Program-made: the position numbers and the translations under genes | Notes under the pieces: generated by a model | What the model was told of the DNA's origin: nothing | The model's input: only the letters and a program-made list of their open reading frames with translations | Database searches by the model: none | Part shown: one piece after another, positions 26,408 through 35,415 of the stretch | How positions within the stretch are numbered: position 1 is the first letter of the stretch | Layout of the letters: every line of letters starts with the position of its first letter | Source: Mycobacterium sp. | GTDB lineage: Bacteria > Actinomycetota > Actinomycetes > Mycobacteriales > Mycobacteriaceae | Direction: 5' to 3' | NCBI RefSeq assembly: GCF_019247635.1 | Contig: NZ_JAFBAR010000070.1 | Location: forward strand, 1 to 48,169 | DNA: 48,169 bases

Positions 26408-27472
26408 ATGCTCATGACCAAACATCGACCTGACTTTGAGTTGAATCGTCCCGGCGCACTGATCGCCGCGCTACCGGCCGTCCTGGGTTTCGTGCCAGAA
26501 AAATCGTTGGTTCTGGTGTCGTTGGAGGGCGGCTCGCTGGGGTCGGTGATGCGAGTCGACCTCTCCGACGAACTCGTCGACCGCATTGACCACCTCGCCG
26601 AGATAACCGCCACAGCGCAACCCGATGCGGCGATCGCGGTGATCGTCGATGCCGAAGGCGCGCAATGCCCGTCGTGCGGCGAGGAATATCGACAGCTATG
26701 TGAAGCGCTCACCGATGCGCTGGCGCAGCACGAAATCTCCCTGTACGCAGCGCATGTGGTGGACCGGGTGGCACTGGGCGGGCGCTGGCATTGTGTCGAC
26801 GGCTGCGGCGCGGGTGGTGAGGTCGATGACCCGACGGCGTCCCCATTGGCCGCCGCGGCGGTGCTGGACGGCCGTCGGCTGTACCCGCGACGCGCCGACC
26901 TGCAGGCTGTCATCGCCGTCGACGACGCGGCGCGCAGCGCCGAGTTGGCCGCACCGCTCGCGCGTCAGGCGAGCGTGCGCGAGATCGCACACGGCGCGGA
27001 CTCCGCCGGCTGCTGTCGGCGCGACGTGGAGCGCGCGATGGCCGCGGCCGCACGGGTGGCCGAGGGCTTACCGCTTTGCGACGCGGATCTGGTGGAGCTG
27101 GGCTGCGCGCTAAGCGACGTGCAGGTGCGCGACACGCTCTATGCCCTGGCGGTGGGCGAAACCGCCGGAGCGGCCGAGTCGTTGTGGGCGGTGTTGGCGC
27201 GCATCCTGCCCCAGCCGTGGCGCGTCGAGGCGCTGGTGTTGCTCGCATTCAGTGCGTATGCCCGCGGCGACGGGCCGCTGGCCGGAGTGTCGCTGGAGGC
27301 CGCCCTGCGCTGCGCGCCGGGCCATCGCATGGCGGGCATGCTGGACACCGCGCTGCAGTCCGGTTTGCGGCCCGAGGAGATCCGGAAGTTGGCGCTTACC
27401 GGCTACCGGCTGGCGGAGCGGATCGGCGTGCGGCTCCCGCCGCGACGACAGTTCGGCCGACGGGCCGGCTAG
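26408..27472 (+). CDS. DUF4192 family protein (Rv2712c-like)
   Basis: A 354-residue soluble protein of the DUF4192 family, common in actinobacteria and without known function. The family start is visible in [20 protein letters not shown] and KSLVLVSL; a mid-protein HCVDGC motif and an Ala-rich helical C-terminus follow. Several starts are possible (GTG 26390, ATG 26408, ATG 26414). It is divergent from sthA and converges with ideR (10 bp apart). Confidence 0.82.
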   Translation: MLMTKHRPDFELNRPGALIAALPAVLGFVPEKSLVLVSLEGGSLGSVMRVDLSDELVDRIDHLAEITATAQPDAAIAVIVDAEGAQCPSCGEEYRQLCEALTDALAQHEISLYAAHVVDRVALGGRWHCVDGCGAGGEVDDPTASPLAAAAVLDGRRLYPRRADLQAVIAVDDAARSAELAAPLARQASVREIAHGADSAGCCRRDVERAMAAAARVAEGLPLCDADLVELGCALSDVQVRDTLYALAVGETAGAAESLWAVLARILPQPWRVEALVLLAFSAYARGDGPLAGVSLEAALRCAPGHRMAGMLDTALQSGLRPEEIRKLALTGYRLAERIGVRLPPRRQFGRRAG

Positions 27473-27482
27473 CCGTGAGGCG

Positions 27483-28175
27483 TCAGACCTTCTCGACTTT
27501 CACCGCGTGCGCCATTTCGTGTGGCAGCGTGACGTTCTCGTGACCGGGTATGACGATCGTGACCCCACCGGCCGGGTTGGTCTCGACAGTCACGCGCGCG
27601 TTGGGCACCACGCCGGCGTCCTTGAGCCGGGTTATCAGGTCGATGTCGCCCTGCACATGCTCGGTGAGCTGGCGGACAACGACCGCCACGGGCGAGCCGG
27701 CGGGCAACTCGGTCAACCTGACCAGGTTCGCGCCGTCGGCGCCAGACTCGGGTCCCACGCCCAGGTCCAGCAGGCCTGGGATCGGGTTGCCGAACGGGGA
27801 CGTGGTGGGGTTGTTGAGCACCTGCACCAGCCGGCGCTCGACGTCCTCACTCATCACGTGCTCCCACCGGCATGCCTCGGCATGCACTTCCTCCCACGGC
27901 AATCCGATGACGTCGACCAGCAGCCGCTCGGCAAGGCGGTGCTTGCGCATCACGGCGACGGCTAATGTCCTGCCCTTATCGGTCAGCTCAAGGTGGCGGT
28001 CGCCGGCCACATGGAGCAGTCCGTCGCGCTCCATCCGGGATACGGTCTGGCTGACGGTCGGCCCGCTTTGGTCAAGGCGCTCGGCGATCCGGGCGCGCAG
28101 CGGAGTCACACCCTCTTCCTCGAGGTCGTAGATCGTCCGCAGGTACATCTCGGTGGTATCAACCAGGTCGTTCAT
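27483..28175 (-). CDS. ideR: Iron-dependent regulator IdeR
   Basis: A 230-residue DtxR-family repressor that binds DNA with Fe(II) and controls iron uptake, storage and siderophores. The N-terminal winged helix includes RIAERLDQSGPTVSQTVSRM. Metal ligands are in place: Met10, Cys102, Glu105, His106 and His79, Glu83, His98. The C-terminal SH3-like domain is complete. ATG 28175 follows GGAAGG, with a TAGACT -10 candidate at 28198-28203. It lies downstream of sigB, as in other mycobacteria. Confidence 0.98.
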   Translation of the reverse strand: MNDLVDTTEMYLRTIYDLEEEGVTPLRARIAERLDQSGPTVSQTVSRMERDGLLHVAGDRHLELTDKGRTLAVAVMRKHRLAERLLVDVIGLPWEEVHAEACRWEHVMSEDVERRLVQVLNNPTTSPFGNPIPGLLDLGVGPESGADGANLVRLTELPAGSPVAVVVRQLTEHVQGDIDLITRLKDAGVVPNARVTVETNPAGGVTIVIPGHENVTLPHEMAHAVKVEKV

Positions 28176-28242
28176 TCAGCACCTTCCATTGCCGCTGAGT
28201 CTACTTGGCCAGCTGGCTGAATGGTTCTCCAAAACGCTCCAT

Positions 28243-28285
28243 GCAGCAGTATGCCCGCCGCAAGCGCGGCGGGCATACTGGCTGC
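28243..28285 (-). terminator. Long hairpin between sigB and ideR
   Basis: AGTATGCCCGCCGC, loop AAGC, GCGGCGGGCATACT form a perfect 14-bp stem (28248-28279). It extends by C47-G80 and, after a one-base bulge, four more pairs. On the minus strand it follows the sigB stop by 35 nt and is followed by GCGTTTTGG. It is a strong terminator candidate separating sigB from the ideR promoter. Confidence 0.82.
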
Positions 28286-28319
28286 TACCTGGCTCTAATT
28301 GGCGGCCCCAACTGATGTG

Positions 28320-29291
28320 TCAACTCGCGTACGAACGCAGCCGGTCAGCCCTGTCGCCGTTGCGCAGCTTGCACATCACGTCGCGCTCGATCTGGCGAAC
28401 GCGCTCGCGCGACAGGCCGAACAACTTACCGATCTGATCCAGGGTGCGCGGCTGGCCGTCGTCGAGACCGAAACGCAGCCGGATCACCTGGTGCTCACGC
28501 TCGTCGAGAGTGGCCAGCACGCTTCGGATGTCGGTGTGCAGCAGCTCGGCAATGACGGCGTTTTCCGCGGACATCGCTTCGGCATCCTCGATGAAGTCAC
28601 CCAACGGGGCCTCTTCTTCAGAACCGACGGGCATGTCGAGGCTTACCGGGTCGCGGCTGTGCTCGAGCAGATCGTTGATCTTTTCAACCGGGATGCCGGA
28701 TTCGGCGGCGAGTTCCTCATCGGTGGCCTCGCGGCCCAGGTTCTGGTGCATCTCCCGCTTGATCCGGGCCAGCTTGTTGACCTGTTCGACGAGATGAACC
28801 GGCAACCGGATGGTGCGGCTCTGGTCAGCCATACCGCGGGTGATGGCCTGGCGAATCCACCAAGTCGCATAGGTGGAGAACTTGAATCCCTTTGAGTAGT
28901 CGAACTTCTCCATGGCGCGGATTAGCCCGAGGTTGCCTTCCTGGATAAGGTCCAGCAGCGGCATCCCGCGACCCGTGTAGCGCTTGGCCAGCGAAACCAC
29001 CAGGCGCAGGTTGGCTTCCAGCAAGTGACGGCGAGCAGCCTCGCCATCGCGCACGACGGCCGCCAGGTCGCGCTTGCGGTTCTCCCCGAGGCGCTTGCGG
29101 GTTTCCAGCAGATGTTCGGCATACAGGCCGGTCTCGATGCGCTTGGCAAGTTCGACTTCGTCGGCGGCGTTGAGCAACGCAGTCTTACCGATGCCATTCA
29201 GATATACGCGCACCAGATCCGCGGCGGGGCTTTGAGCATCCAGATCGCTGTCAACCCGGCCTGTGGTGGCCCTCTTGGTGGCTTCGGCCAT
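28320..29291 (-). CDS. sigB: RNA polymerase sigma factor SigB
   Basis: A 323-residue primary-like, stress-related sigma factor. Region 1.2 begins [16 protein letters not shown]. Region 2 contains [36 protein letters not shown]. Region 3 is next, and region 4 has [34 protein letters not shown] 29291 follows GGGAGGG; the frame is open to 29351 with no better start. An ECF-type promoter lies upstream. It is close to SigA (33709-35238) but lacks the long N-terminal extension. Confidence 0.97.
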   Translation of the reverse strand: MAEATKRATTGRVDSDLDAQSPAADLVRVYLNGIGKTALLNAADEVELAKRIETGLYAEHLLETRKRLGENRKRDLAAVVRDGEAARRHLLEANLRLVVSLAKRYTGRGMPLLDLIQEGNLGLIRAMEKFDYSKGFKFSTYATWWIRQAITRGMADQSRTIRLPVHLVEQVNKLARIKREMHQNLGREATDEELAAESGIPVEKINDLLEHSRDPVSLDMPVGSEEEAPLGDFIEDAEAMSAENAVIAELLHTDIRSVLATLDEREHQVIRLRFGLDDGQPRTLDQIGKLFGLSRERVRQIERDVMCKLRNGDRADRLRSYAS

Positions 29292-29337
29292 TACGCCCTC
29301 CCCGATCCGCTTGCGGCTTTGTTCTTTCATGTCGTTT

Positions 29338-29364
29338 AACGACACACCCAAACGCAGAGTTCCC
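29338..29364 (-). promoter_or_regulatory. SigE/SigH-type promoter of sigB
   Basis: On the minus strand GGGAAC, 17 bp, CGTT, about 47 bp before the sigB ATG. This matches the known stress promoter of mycobacterial sigB recognised by ECF sigma factors. Confidence 0.82.
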
Positions 29365-29469
29365 GGCCCGCTGCGATCTCACACCCGCTGACGTGCAGAG
29401 ATGTGCCGATGACCTGAGAATGTCTTAAGAAGTGCGGCCGGGTGTGGGCCAGCCGGAACTCCGGTGGGT

Positions 29470-29871
29470 CTAAGCCCTGTCCTCTGGGCCCGTGGTCCAG
29501 TCCGGCTGCGGTCCGGGGTCTCGCCTCGACTCGAGTGCGGGCCGCTCGGCCGTCGGGAACAACGGCGTGCGCCGCCGCGCATTGTCGAAACGGCGGGGCT
29601 CGTCGGCGCTTCGAGGCGGCCGATCGTTGGCGATCAACACGGCCATCCATGGCAGCGGAATGGAAGCGGCCACAATCAGCAGCGAGATCAGACCGTTGTG
29701 CCAGGCGCCGTACGCGACTGCGGCCAGGAGCAGCGCCGGAATACGGAAAGCCATCAGTGTGAGGTACTTGCGCACCCGCGCCCGATGCTGCACCTCATAC
29801 GAAGGTGCCGCGGCGGTGATCAGCACCGGCCGGCCGTCGTCGTCGAAACCCAGCTGGGAGCCGCGCTTCAT
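29470..29871 (-). CDS. DUF3099 membrane protein (Rv2709-like)
   Basis: A 133-residue protein starting MKRGSQLGFDDDGRPVLIT, with two hydrophobic segments (FRIPALLLAAVAYGAW and LISLLIVAASIPLPWMAVLI) and a basic, Pro-rich tail. This fits the DUF3099 family, of unknown function. ATG 29871 follows GTGGAG; upstream in-frame ATG 29895 is less well placed. It is divergent from the DUF3039 gene. Confidence 0.8.
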   Translation of the reverse strand: MKRGSQLGFDDDGRPVLITAAAPSYEVQHRARVRKYLTLMAFRIPALLLAAVAYGAWHNGLISLLIVAASIPLPWMAVLIANDRPPRSADEPRRFDNARRRTPLFPTAERPALESRRDPGPQPDWTTGPEDRA

Positions 29872-29945
29872 TTCTCCACTCTCCCACACCTGCATGACTG
29901 CGCCCACACCCGAACGGTTCCGGCCGAGGCGGGCAAGGAGGCACA

Positions 29946-30194
29946 ATGTCAGGCATGGATACCCAGACGGTCGAGCGCACTGATGCCGAAGAACGCGTCG
30001 ACGACGGGACCGGCAGCGATACGCCCAAATACTTCCATTACGTCAAGAAGGACAAGATCGCCGAGAGCGCGGTCATGGGAAGTCACGTGGTCGCCTTGTG
30101 CGGCGAGGTTTTTCCCGTCACCCGGTCGCCCAAGCCGGGGTCACCGGTCTGCCCGGACTGCAAGCAGATCTACGACAGGCTCAAGCAGGGCTGA
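29946..30194 (+). CDS. DUF3039 family protein (Rv2708c-like)
   Basis: An 82-residue protein with FHYVKKDKIAESAVMGSHVVALCGEVF and a CPDCK pair near the C-terminus, together suggesting a small zinc-binding fold with the earlier Cys. DUF3039 is widespread in actinobacteria, function unknown. ATG 29946 follows AAGGAGG, a strong site. It converges with the YihY gene, 12 bp away. Confidence 0.85.
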   Translation: MSGMDTQTVERTDAEERVDDGTGSDTPKYFHYVKKDKIAESAVMGSHVVALCGEVFPVTRSPKPGSPVCPDCKQIYDRLKQG

Positions 30195-30206
30195 TCCACC
30201 CACCCC

Positions 30207-31184
30207 TCACGTCGGAGGTTCTGCCGTCACGATTTCGGGCTGTCGCGAGTCGGAACGCGTCGCTGCCGGTCCGCGGCGCAGCCGCGACTTCAACCAGTTC
30301 CCGAGCCGGTGGGCATGCGTCGTGGGTGCGGGGAACTCCTCTTGGATGGCGGCGTTGAGCTCCGCGCCGATCATGATCGCAAAACCGCCGAAGAACGCGA
30401 ACAACAGGAAAGCGATCGGCGTCGACAACGCGCCATAGGTGTAGCCCGTGCTGGTGATCCACCTCAGATAGAACCGCAGGCCCAGCGTGGCGGTCAGGAA
30501 CACCACGGTGGCCAGGATCGCGCCGAGAATCAGCCGATGGGACGGCAGCGGCACCGGCAGGGCCACCCGGTACAGGACCATCACCCCCAACATCAGGCCC
30601 AGCACCAGCGCCGGGTAGTAGCCGTAATGCAGCACATAGGCCCAGCTGGGCGGGATGTGTTCGCTCACCGTGCGCGGCCCCACCACCGCCACCGGTGCGG
30701 CCACCACCACGACTACGAGCATCACCACGTAGAGAAACAACGCGAAGAAACGCTGGCGCACCGGATGGCGCAACGGCGTCTGGTCGTGCGCCTCGACCAC
30801 GGAATCGACAAATGCCGAGATGGCCGACGAACCCGCCCACAACGAGATCAAAAAGCCCAGTGACACCACCTCACCGCGGGCGTTGCTGGCGATGTCGCGA
30901 ATGGTCGGCTCGATGATTTCGTTGACCACGCTGGGTGAAAAGAAGCTGTGTGCCGTGGAGATCACGCTTTTTTCAATCGATGACAAGGTGTCCGCACCGA
31001 ACAACGGGGCCACGTACGCCAAGCTGCCCAACATCCCTAACAGGAGTGGTGGCAGCGACAGACAGGACCAGAATCCAGCCTGCGCCGACTCCGAGAAAAT
31101 CGAGTCATCCCAGCTTTTGGATAGGGCCCGCAGACTGATTCGCCACACGTGGTGGCGGGTCGGTTTAGCGACTTGGTCGCTCAT
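30207..31184 (-). CDS. YihY/BrkB family membrane protein (Rv2707-like)
   Basis: A 325-residue integral membrane protein with about six hydrophobic segments and the YihY/virulence-factor-BrkB layout: FWSCLSLPPLLLGMLG early, SLGFLISLWAGSSAISAFVDSV mid, and LSTPIAFLLFAFFGGFAIMIGAELNAAI near the end. Family function is not settled; it is not an RNase despite an old label. ATG 31184 is the first good start. Confidence 0.87.
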   Translation of the reverse strand: MSDQVAKPTRHHVWRISLRALSKSWDDSIFSESAQAGFWSCLSLPPLLLGMLGSLAYVAPLFGADTLSSIEKSVISTAHSFFSPSVVNEIIEPTIRDIASNARGEVVSLGFLISLWAGSSAISAFVDSVVEAHDQTPLRHPVRQRFFALFLYVVMLVVVVVAAPVAVVGPRTVSEHIPPSWAYVLHYGYYPALVLGLMLGVMVLYRVALPVPLPSHRLILGAILATVVFLTATLGLRFYLRWITSTGYTYGALSTPIAFLLFAFFGGFAIMIGAELNAAIQEEFPAPTTHAHRLGNWLKSRLRRGPAATRSDSRQPEIVTAEPPT

Positions 31185-31249
31185 ACCAGTCCAGCATTAC
31201 CGACGACCTCGCATTACCAGCACATTACCGGGAGGCGAGTTCGGCTTAT

Positions 31250-31435
31250 CTAGCTTGCGCTGACCTCCAGCACAGCGGCCAGTTCGATCAACTTTGCCTC
31301 GTGCTCGTTGGCGTGATGTTGGCAGAAGAGAAGCTCGGCACCGGAAGGCAGCTTGGCACGGACACGGGCAGCAGCGCCGCAACGGTCGCAACGATCGGCT
31401 CTAGTCAGCTCGGGACTGGTCAGAGTTGCGGTCAT
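31250..31435 (-). CDS. Small zinc-ribbon-like protein (DUF7455-like)
   Basis: A 61-residue protein with CDRCG and FCQHHANEH, a likely Cys/His metal site. Similar short proteins occur near sigA/sigB in actinobacteria; function unknown. ATG 31435 follows GGAG. A near-match to an ECF promoter lies upstream (31473-31499). Confidence 0.75.
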   Translation of the reverse strand: MTATLTSPELTRADRCDRCGAAARVRAKLPSGAELLFCQHHANEHEAKLIELAAVLEVSAS

Positions 31436-31472
31436 TGGCGTCTCCGTTTCTGGCGTGTGTTCAACTCTCTCA

Positions 31473-31499
31473 GACGTTCACGGTTTTCGCGTTGTTCCC
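31473..31499 (-). promoter_or_regulatory. Possible SigE/SigH-type promoter before the zinc-ribbon gene
   Basis: On the minus strand GGGAAC, 17 bp, CGTC, with the same spacing as the sigB promoter and one base off in the -10 (CGTC for CGTT). It lies 38 bp before the ATG. Confidence 0.45.
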
Positions 31500-31564
31500 C
31501 GATCGTTCTCGGGTGTGTCGTTTCTCACGGATTTTGCGGTCGCCCCGTCGGGCAGGGTGGCTGT

Positions 31565-31930
31565 ATGACGCCCGCCCTGGCATTGGTGCACTTGTGCGGC
31601 GCGCAGGACTGGACGGACGCGCGCGCCCGTGGCGGTCTACAACCCGACCCCAGCGTCGGATTCATCCATTTGTCGACGCCCGAGCAGGTGCATCTGCCGG
31701 CGAACCGGCTCTTCTACGGCCGCTCCGACCTGGTGCTGCTGCACATCGACCCGACGCTGCTGGACTCACCGTTGCGCTGGGAGGCGGGTGTGCCGACGGA
31801 CCCGGAAACGATGCTCTTCCCGCATCTGTACGGCCCGCTGCCGGTGCGCGCCGTGGTCCGCGTCACTGACTACCGGCCGGCGCGTGACGGCACGTTCGCG
31901 CCGGACGCGGGGATTCAGGACTCCACGTAG
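31565..31930 (+). CDS. DUF952 family protein (Rv2705c-like)
   Basis: A 121-residue protein with the DUF952 marks FIHLSTPEQV, RLFYGRSDLVLLHID and FPHLYGPLP. The family resembles ADP-ribosyl-type folds, but function is unproven. ATG 31565 starts TPALALVHLCGAQDW after Met; the ribosome site is weak. Its 3' end overlaps the convergent ridA-like gene by 16 bp. Confidence 0.85.
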   Translation: MTPALALVHLCGAQDWTDARARGGLQPDPSVGFIHLSTPEQVHLPANRLFYGRSDLVLLHIDPTLLDSPLRWEAGVPTDPETMLFPHLYGPLPVRAVVRVTDYRPARDGTFAPDAGIQDST

Positions 31931-32286
31931 GCATCCGCCTCGATCTCCACCAGCAGCCCGGGTGCGATCAGCCGGGAGACCTCGACCATGGTGGCGACCG
32001 GGCGTATTTCACCGAAGACCTCAGCGTGCACGTCGCCGACTTCGCGCCAGCGCGCAATGTCCGTCACGTAAATGCGGGTGCGCACCACATCGGCGAGCGT
32101 CGCGCCGGCTTGCGCGAGCGCAATTTCTATGCGGTGCAAAGCATCTCGCGTCTGCGCGGCCACGTCGTGGCCGGTACCCGTCGTACCGGCCACTGCCACG
32201 TGCGGGCCGATGCGCACGGCCCGTGAGTAGCCGACGATCGATTCGAATTCGGATCCCGACGAGACAACGGTGCGGCTGGTTGACAT
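31915..32286 (-). CDS. RidA/YjgF family protein (Rv2704-like)
   Basis: A 123-residue member of the RidA family, which hydrolyses reactive enamine/imine intermediates. It has the central ALHRIEIALAQAGATLADVVRT... stretch with the arginine and the late VSRLIAPGLLVEIEADAYV. A TAGCGT -10 lies 6 nt before ATG 32286, so it is probably leaderless. Confidence 0.9.
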   Translation of the reverse strand: MSTSRTVVSSGSEFESIVGYSRAVRIGPHVAVAGTTGTGHDVAAQTRDALHRIEIALAQAGATLADVVRTRIYVTDIARWREVGDVHAEVFGEIRPVATMVEVSRLIAPGLLVEIEADAYVES

Positions 32287-32458
32287 GCGGTTACGCTAGG
32301 CCCGGCTTGGCCTGCCGCGTAACGACACCCCCCTTGGATGGTCCACCTGGTCGCGCGAAAGAGGATTCGGTCGGCTGCCTGGAATAGGTATGGTCAACCC
32401 AGCCGAGACGTATCTTCCAGCAATGCGCGACAGTAGTTCCGGGAGGACGAAAGCAGCT

Positions 32459-32935
32459 ATGCCCGAACACATGGGAATCTCGCATATTGACTTAACAGTC
32501 TCGGATTGCGAACGCGCGGCCGTATGGTGGCAGGACGTTATGGGCTTTACGCTTGTAAACCATTTTCGCGGCGAGAGCTGGGACGTCAAGAGTCTGATTC
32601 ATCCCACCGGCGCAACCGTGTCGGTCATGACTCACGACGCCCCCGCCGACGGTGCGTTCGACGAGCGCCGCGTCGGCCTTGATCATCTCGCGTTCAGGGT
32701 GGCGGATCGGGACGAACTGGAACGATGGGTGAGGCACCTGGATGCGCACGGCGTAACCCACAGCGGAGTCATCGACATCGGGTTCGGGGCGACAGTAGTC
32801 TTTCGGGATCCTGACAATATGCAACTCGAATTTTACGTCCATCCGGGTGCAGACGAAGTTCGACTCAATGCGACGGATTCAGCTGAGACGCAGCAAGTAT
32901 TGGTAGAGGCGGAGCTGGCAACGCGTCAAGAATGA
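32459..32935 (+). CDS. VOC-family (glyoxalase/dioxygenase fold) protein
   Basis: A 158-residue protein of the vicinal oxygen chelate fold. Metal ligands are seen in SHIDLTV (His9), LDHLAFRV and MQLEFYV, and FRDPDNMQLE is the typical C-terminal motif. The reaction cannot be told from sequence. ATG 32459 follows GGGAGG by 12 nt. Three 60-base lines I counted here are 52-55% G+C, against 72% in a nearby line, so it looks acquired. By recall ridA and sigA are adjacent in M. tuberculosis. Confidence 0.8.
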   Translation: MPEHMGISHIDLTVSDCERAAVWWQDVMGFTLVNHFRGESWDVKSLIHPTGATVSVMTHDAPADGAFDERRVGLDHLAFRVADRDELERWVRHLDAHGVTHSGVIDIGFGATVVFRDPDNMQLEFYVHPGADEVRLNATDSAETQQVLVEAELATRQE

Positions 32936-33105
32936 TGCCGCGCCCGATTTCCGCCTTGACTCGCGCTGGCGCGTCCGGCTGCTCATGTGGTCAGGTCGGA
33001 GCACTGTCTTCTCGGCGCGCGGCTAATCTTTCTGTGCCACAGCGATATTCAGCTTCGGTGGGTAAGCTCCTTTACCTGAGTAGCGGCTGGTGGTAGTGGT
33101 GCTAT

Positions 33106-33585
33106 GTGGCCAAACCGCTGGCAATCACGCGCTCAGCCGCTGTCGCGACCCTCTTGGTGTTAATAGCGGTCACCGGCTGCGATCGCTCGGTGCGCGGCTT
33201 GTCACCGACGGTGTCCCTGAACGAAGCGGTCAATGTCGGCACGTTCGCGTTCACCGTGACGAAGGTCGCTTTCGGCGAACGCAACCTCGGATACCTAACG
33301 GCGCAGGGGGATTTCATTTTGGTCGACATCATGGTCAAAAATATCGGCGGCGACCCGCGGTCTGTCTACTGCCAAGACCAAAAGCTCAAAGACCTGTCGG
33401 GCAGGACGTACGACGACGCCGTGGACGTCGGCGACCGCGACGATCTGATTAACATCGCTCCCGGCAACCAGGTTCGGTTCACGTGTGCGTTCGACGTGTC
33501 AAAGGGCGCACTTCCTGCCGCCGTCGAGGTACACGAGTCGCAATATTCCGAGGGAGCAACGGTGACGGTGCTTTCACGGCGGTGA
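33106..33585 (+). CDS. DUF4352-type lipoprotein
   Basis: A 159-residue protein with a signal and probable lipobox (AVTGC, Cys25), followed by an immunoglobulin-like DUF4352 region (FAFTVTKVAF, DFILVDIMVKNIG, FTCAFDVSKGA, EGATVTV). Such proteins are exported and of unknown function. GTG 33106 is the only suitable start and lacks a clear ribosome site. It belongs to the insert with the VOC gene and converges with sigA. Confidence 0.7.
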   Translation: MAKPLAITRSAAVATLLVLIAVTGCDRSVRGLSPTVSLNEAVNVGTFAFTVTKVAFGERNLGYLTAQGDFILVDIMVKNIGGDPRSVYCQDQKLKDLSGRTYDDAVDVGDRDDLINIAPGNQVRFTCAFDVSKGALPAAVEVHESQYSEGATVTVLSRR

Positions 33586-33708
33586 GCGTCTGTTCGGGAG
33601 GAGTGGCCCGCCCAATTGCTCCCCATTCCGCGCATCCAAACGCCGTCACACCAACACTCTCGGGCACAGAGTGGTCCGCCGACCGGCCGCGCGGACGAAA
33701 ACGAGATC

Positions 33709-35238
33709 TCAGTCCAGGTAGTCGCGCAGGACCTGAGATCGGCTGGGGTGGCGCAACTTTGACATCGTCTTGGACTCAATTTGGCGGATGCGTTCGCGGG
33801 TCACGCCGTAGACCTGGCCGATCTCGTCGAGCGTCCGCGGCTGGCCATCGGTGAGACCGAAGCGCAGCCGCACTACGCCGGCCTCGCGTTCCGAGAGCGT
33901 CTCCAACACCGACTGCAACTGGTCCTGCAGCAAAGTGAACGACACCGCGTCGACGGCAACCACGGCCTCGCTGTCCTCGATGAAGTCGCCGAGCTGGCTG
34001 TCGCCCTCGTCGCCGATGGTCTGGTCCAACGAGATCGGCTCGCGGGCGTATTGCTGGATCTCGAGCACCTTTTCGGGCGTGATGTCCATTTCCTTGGCCA
34101 GTTCCTCAGGAGTGGGCTCGCGGCCCAGATCCTGCAGCAGCTCGCGCTGAATGCGGCCCAGTTTGTTGATCACCTCGACCATGTGCACCGGGATGCGGAT
34201 GGTGCGCGCCTGGTCGGCCATGGCGCGGGTGATGGCCTGGCGGATCCACCACGTCGCGTACGTGGAGAACTTGTAACCCTTGGTGTAGTCGAACTTTTCG
34301 ACCGCGCGGATCAGGCCCAGGTTGCCTTCCTGGATCAGGTCGAGGAATGCCATCCCCCGGCCCGTGTAGCGCTTGGCCAGCGATACGACCAGTCGCAGGT
34401 TGGCTTCCAGCAGATGGTTTTTCGCGCGGTCGCCGTCGCGGCAGATCCACACCATGTCTCGGCGCTGGGCGGCCGGCAGTTTGTCGCCGCGCTCGGTCAG
34501 CTCGGTCATCAGCTGGGTGGCGTAGAGACCGGCTTCGATCCGCTTGGCCAGCTCCACTTCTTCCTCGGCGTTAAGCAGCGCCACCTTGCCGATCTGCTTG
34601 AGATACGCGCGGACCGAGTCCGCGGAAGCGGTCAGTTCGGCATCCTTGCGGGCCTGCCGCAATGCCTCGGATTCGTCTTCGTCCCAGACGAAATCGCCGG
34701 AGGCTTTGTCCTTTTCGGACGGCTCGGCGATTTCCTCGTCCTCCTCGGCGGCGGCGGCTATCTCCACCGTTGCGGGCGCGGCCTCGGCGTCTTCGGTGTC
34801 GGCCGTGTCAAGGTCGGTGTCTTCGACTTCGGGCGTGACGTCCTCGAGGTCTTGCAGGCTGAGGTCGGCGGCGTCGATGTCGATCTCTTCGCCGGGCTCG
34901 ACGTCGAGGTCCGGTTCGATGTCCAGGTCCTCGGCGATGGCGTCGGCGTCGACGGTGTCTGGCGTGGTCTCGGGATTCGCCGATGCGTCCTCCAGCGCGG
35001 CTTTGGCTTTTGCTCCGCGCGATGACGTGGCTTTTGCGTCGGCGATCTTGGCTGCGCCGCGGCCCTTCTTCGGGGTGTCGGCTGCCTCGTCGGCTGGGGG
35101 GGTGGACTTGGCGCGGGACGCTGTTTTGGTGGCTCGTTTGGCGGGGGCGGCGCCGTTGGCGGCCTTGGCGGGCGCCCGTTTGCTGGCGGTGCGTTTCACC
35201 GGCTCATCAGTTGCCGGGCTGGTCTTGGTCGCTGCCAC
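33709..35238 (-). CDS. sigA: Primary RNA polymerase sigma factor SigA
   Basis: A 509-residue housekeeping sigma factor. The first about 190 residues are a Lys/Ala-rich then acidic region 1.1-like extension. Region 1.2 starts [20 protein letters not shown], region 2 has [20 protein letters not shown], and region 4 [31 protein letters not shown], ending [12 protein letters not shown] 35238 follows GAAGGGG. A TACAAT -10 candidate lies at 35372-35377, giving a leader of about 125 nt. Confidence 0.98.
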   Translation of the reverse strand: MAATKTSPATDEPVKRTASKRAPAKAANGAAPAKRATKTASRAKSTPPADEAADTPKKGRGAAKIADAKATSSRGAKAKAALEDASANPETTPDTVDADAIAEDLDIEPDLDVEPGEEIDIDAADLSLQDLEDVTPEVEDTDLDTADTEDAEAAPATVEIAAAAEEDEEIAEPSEKDKASGDFVWDEDESEALRQARKDAELTASADSVRAYLKQIGKVALLNAEEEVELAKRIEAGLYATQLMTELTERGDKLPAAQRRDMVWICRDGDRAKNHLLEANLRLVVSLAKRYTGRGMAFLDLIQEGNLGLIRAVEKFDYTKGYKFSTYATWWIRQAITRAMADQARTIRIPVHMVEVINKLGRIQRELLQDLGREPTPEELAKEMDITPEKVLEIQQYAREPISLDQTIGDEGDSQLGDFIEDSEAVVAVDAVSFTLLQDQLQSVLETLSEREAGVVRLRFGLTDGQPRTLDEIGQVYGVTRERIRQIESKTMSKLRHPSRSQVLRDYLD

Positions 35239-35371
35239 ATACACCCCTTCGGTCGGGCTCACTTCCGGCGGATCTGGGCATGGTTAACCGAAAGTTTCTG
35301 CTATGTCGAATGTCGGCGTTGATATCAGCGTGAATACTCGCGGGCTATCGGTTGGGCGGCCGCCGACGACC

Positions 35372-35377
35372 ATTGTA
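35372..35377 (-). promoter_or_regulatory. Candidate -10 element of sigA
   Basis: TACAAT on the minus strand in the 177-bp gap before sigA. No good -35 is visible at 17 bp, so this is a suggestion only. Confidence 0.4.
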
Positions 35378-35415
35378 ACTTCACTGTGCCCTCGCACCGG
35401 CCGAGCGGGCAAAAT

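Noticed and set aside
26302..26913. Extension of the sthA frame to a 672-residue protein
   Set aside because: The added part is Ser/Arg-rich antisense to the DUF4192 gene and has no fold; ATG 26301 begins the FAD domain.
33781..35025. A 414-residue plus-strand frame opposite sigA
   Set aside because: It is the mirror of the conserved sigA coding region and of no known family.
28320..35238. sigB and sigA as a recent duplication
   Set aside because: They share regions 2-4 by ancient paralogy, but the N-termini and flanks differ, as in all mycobacteria.
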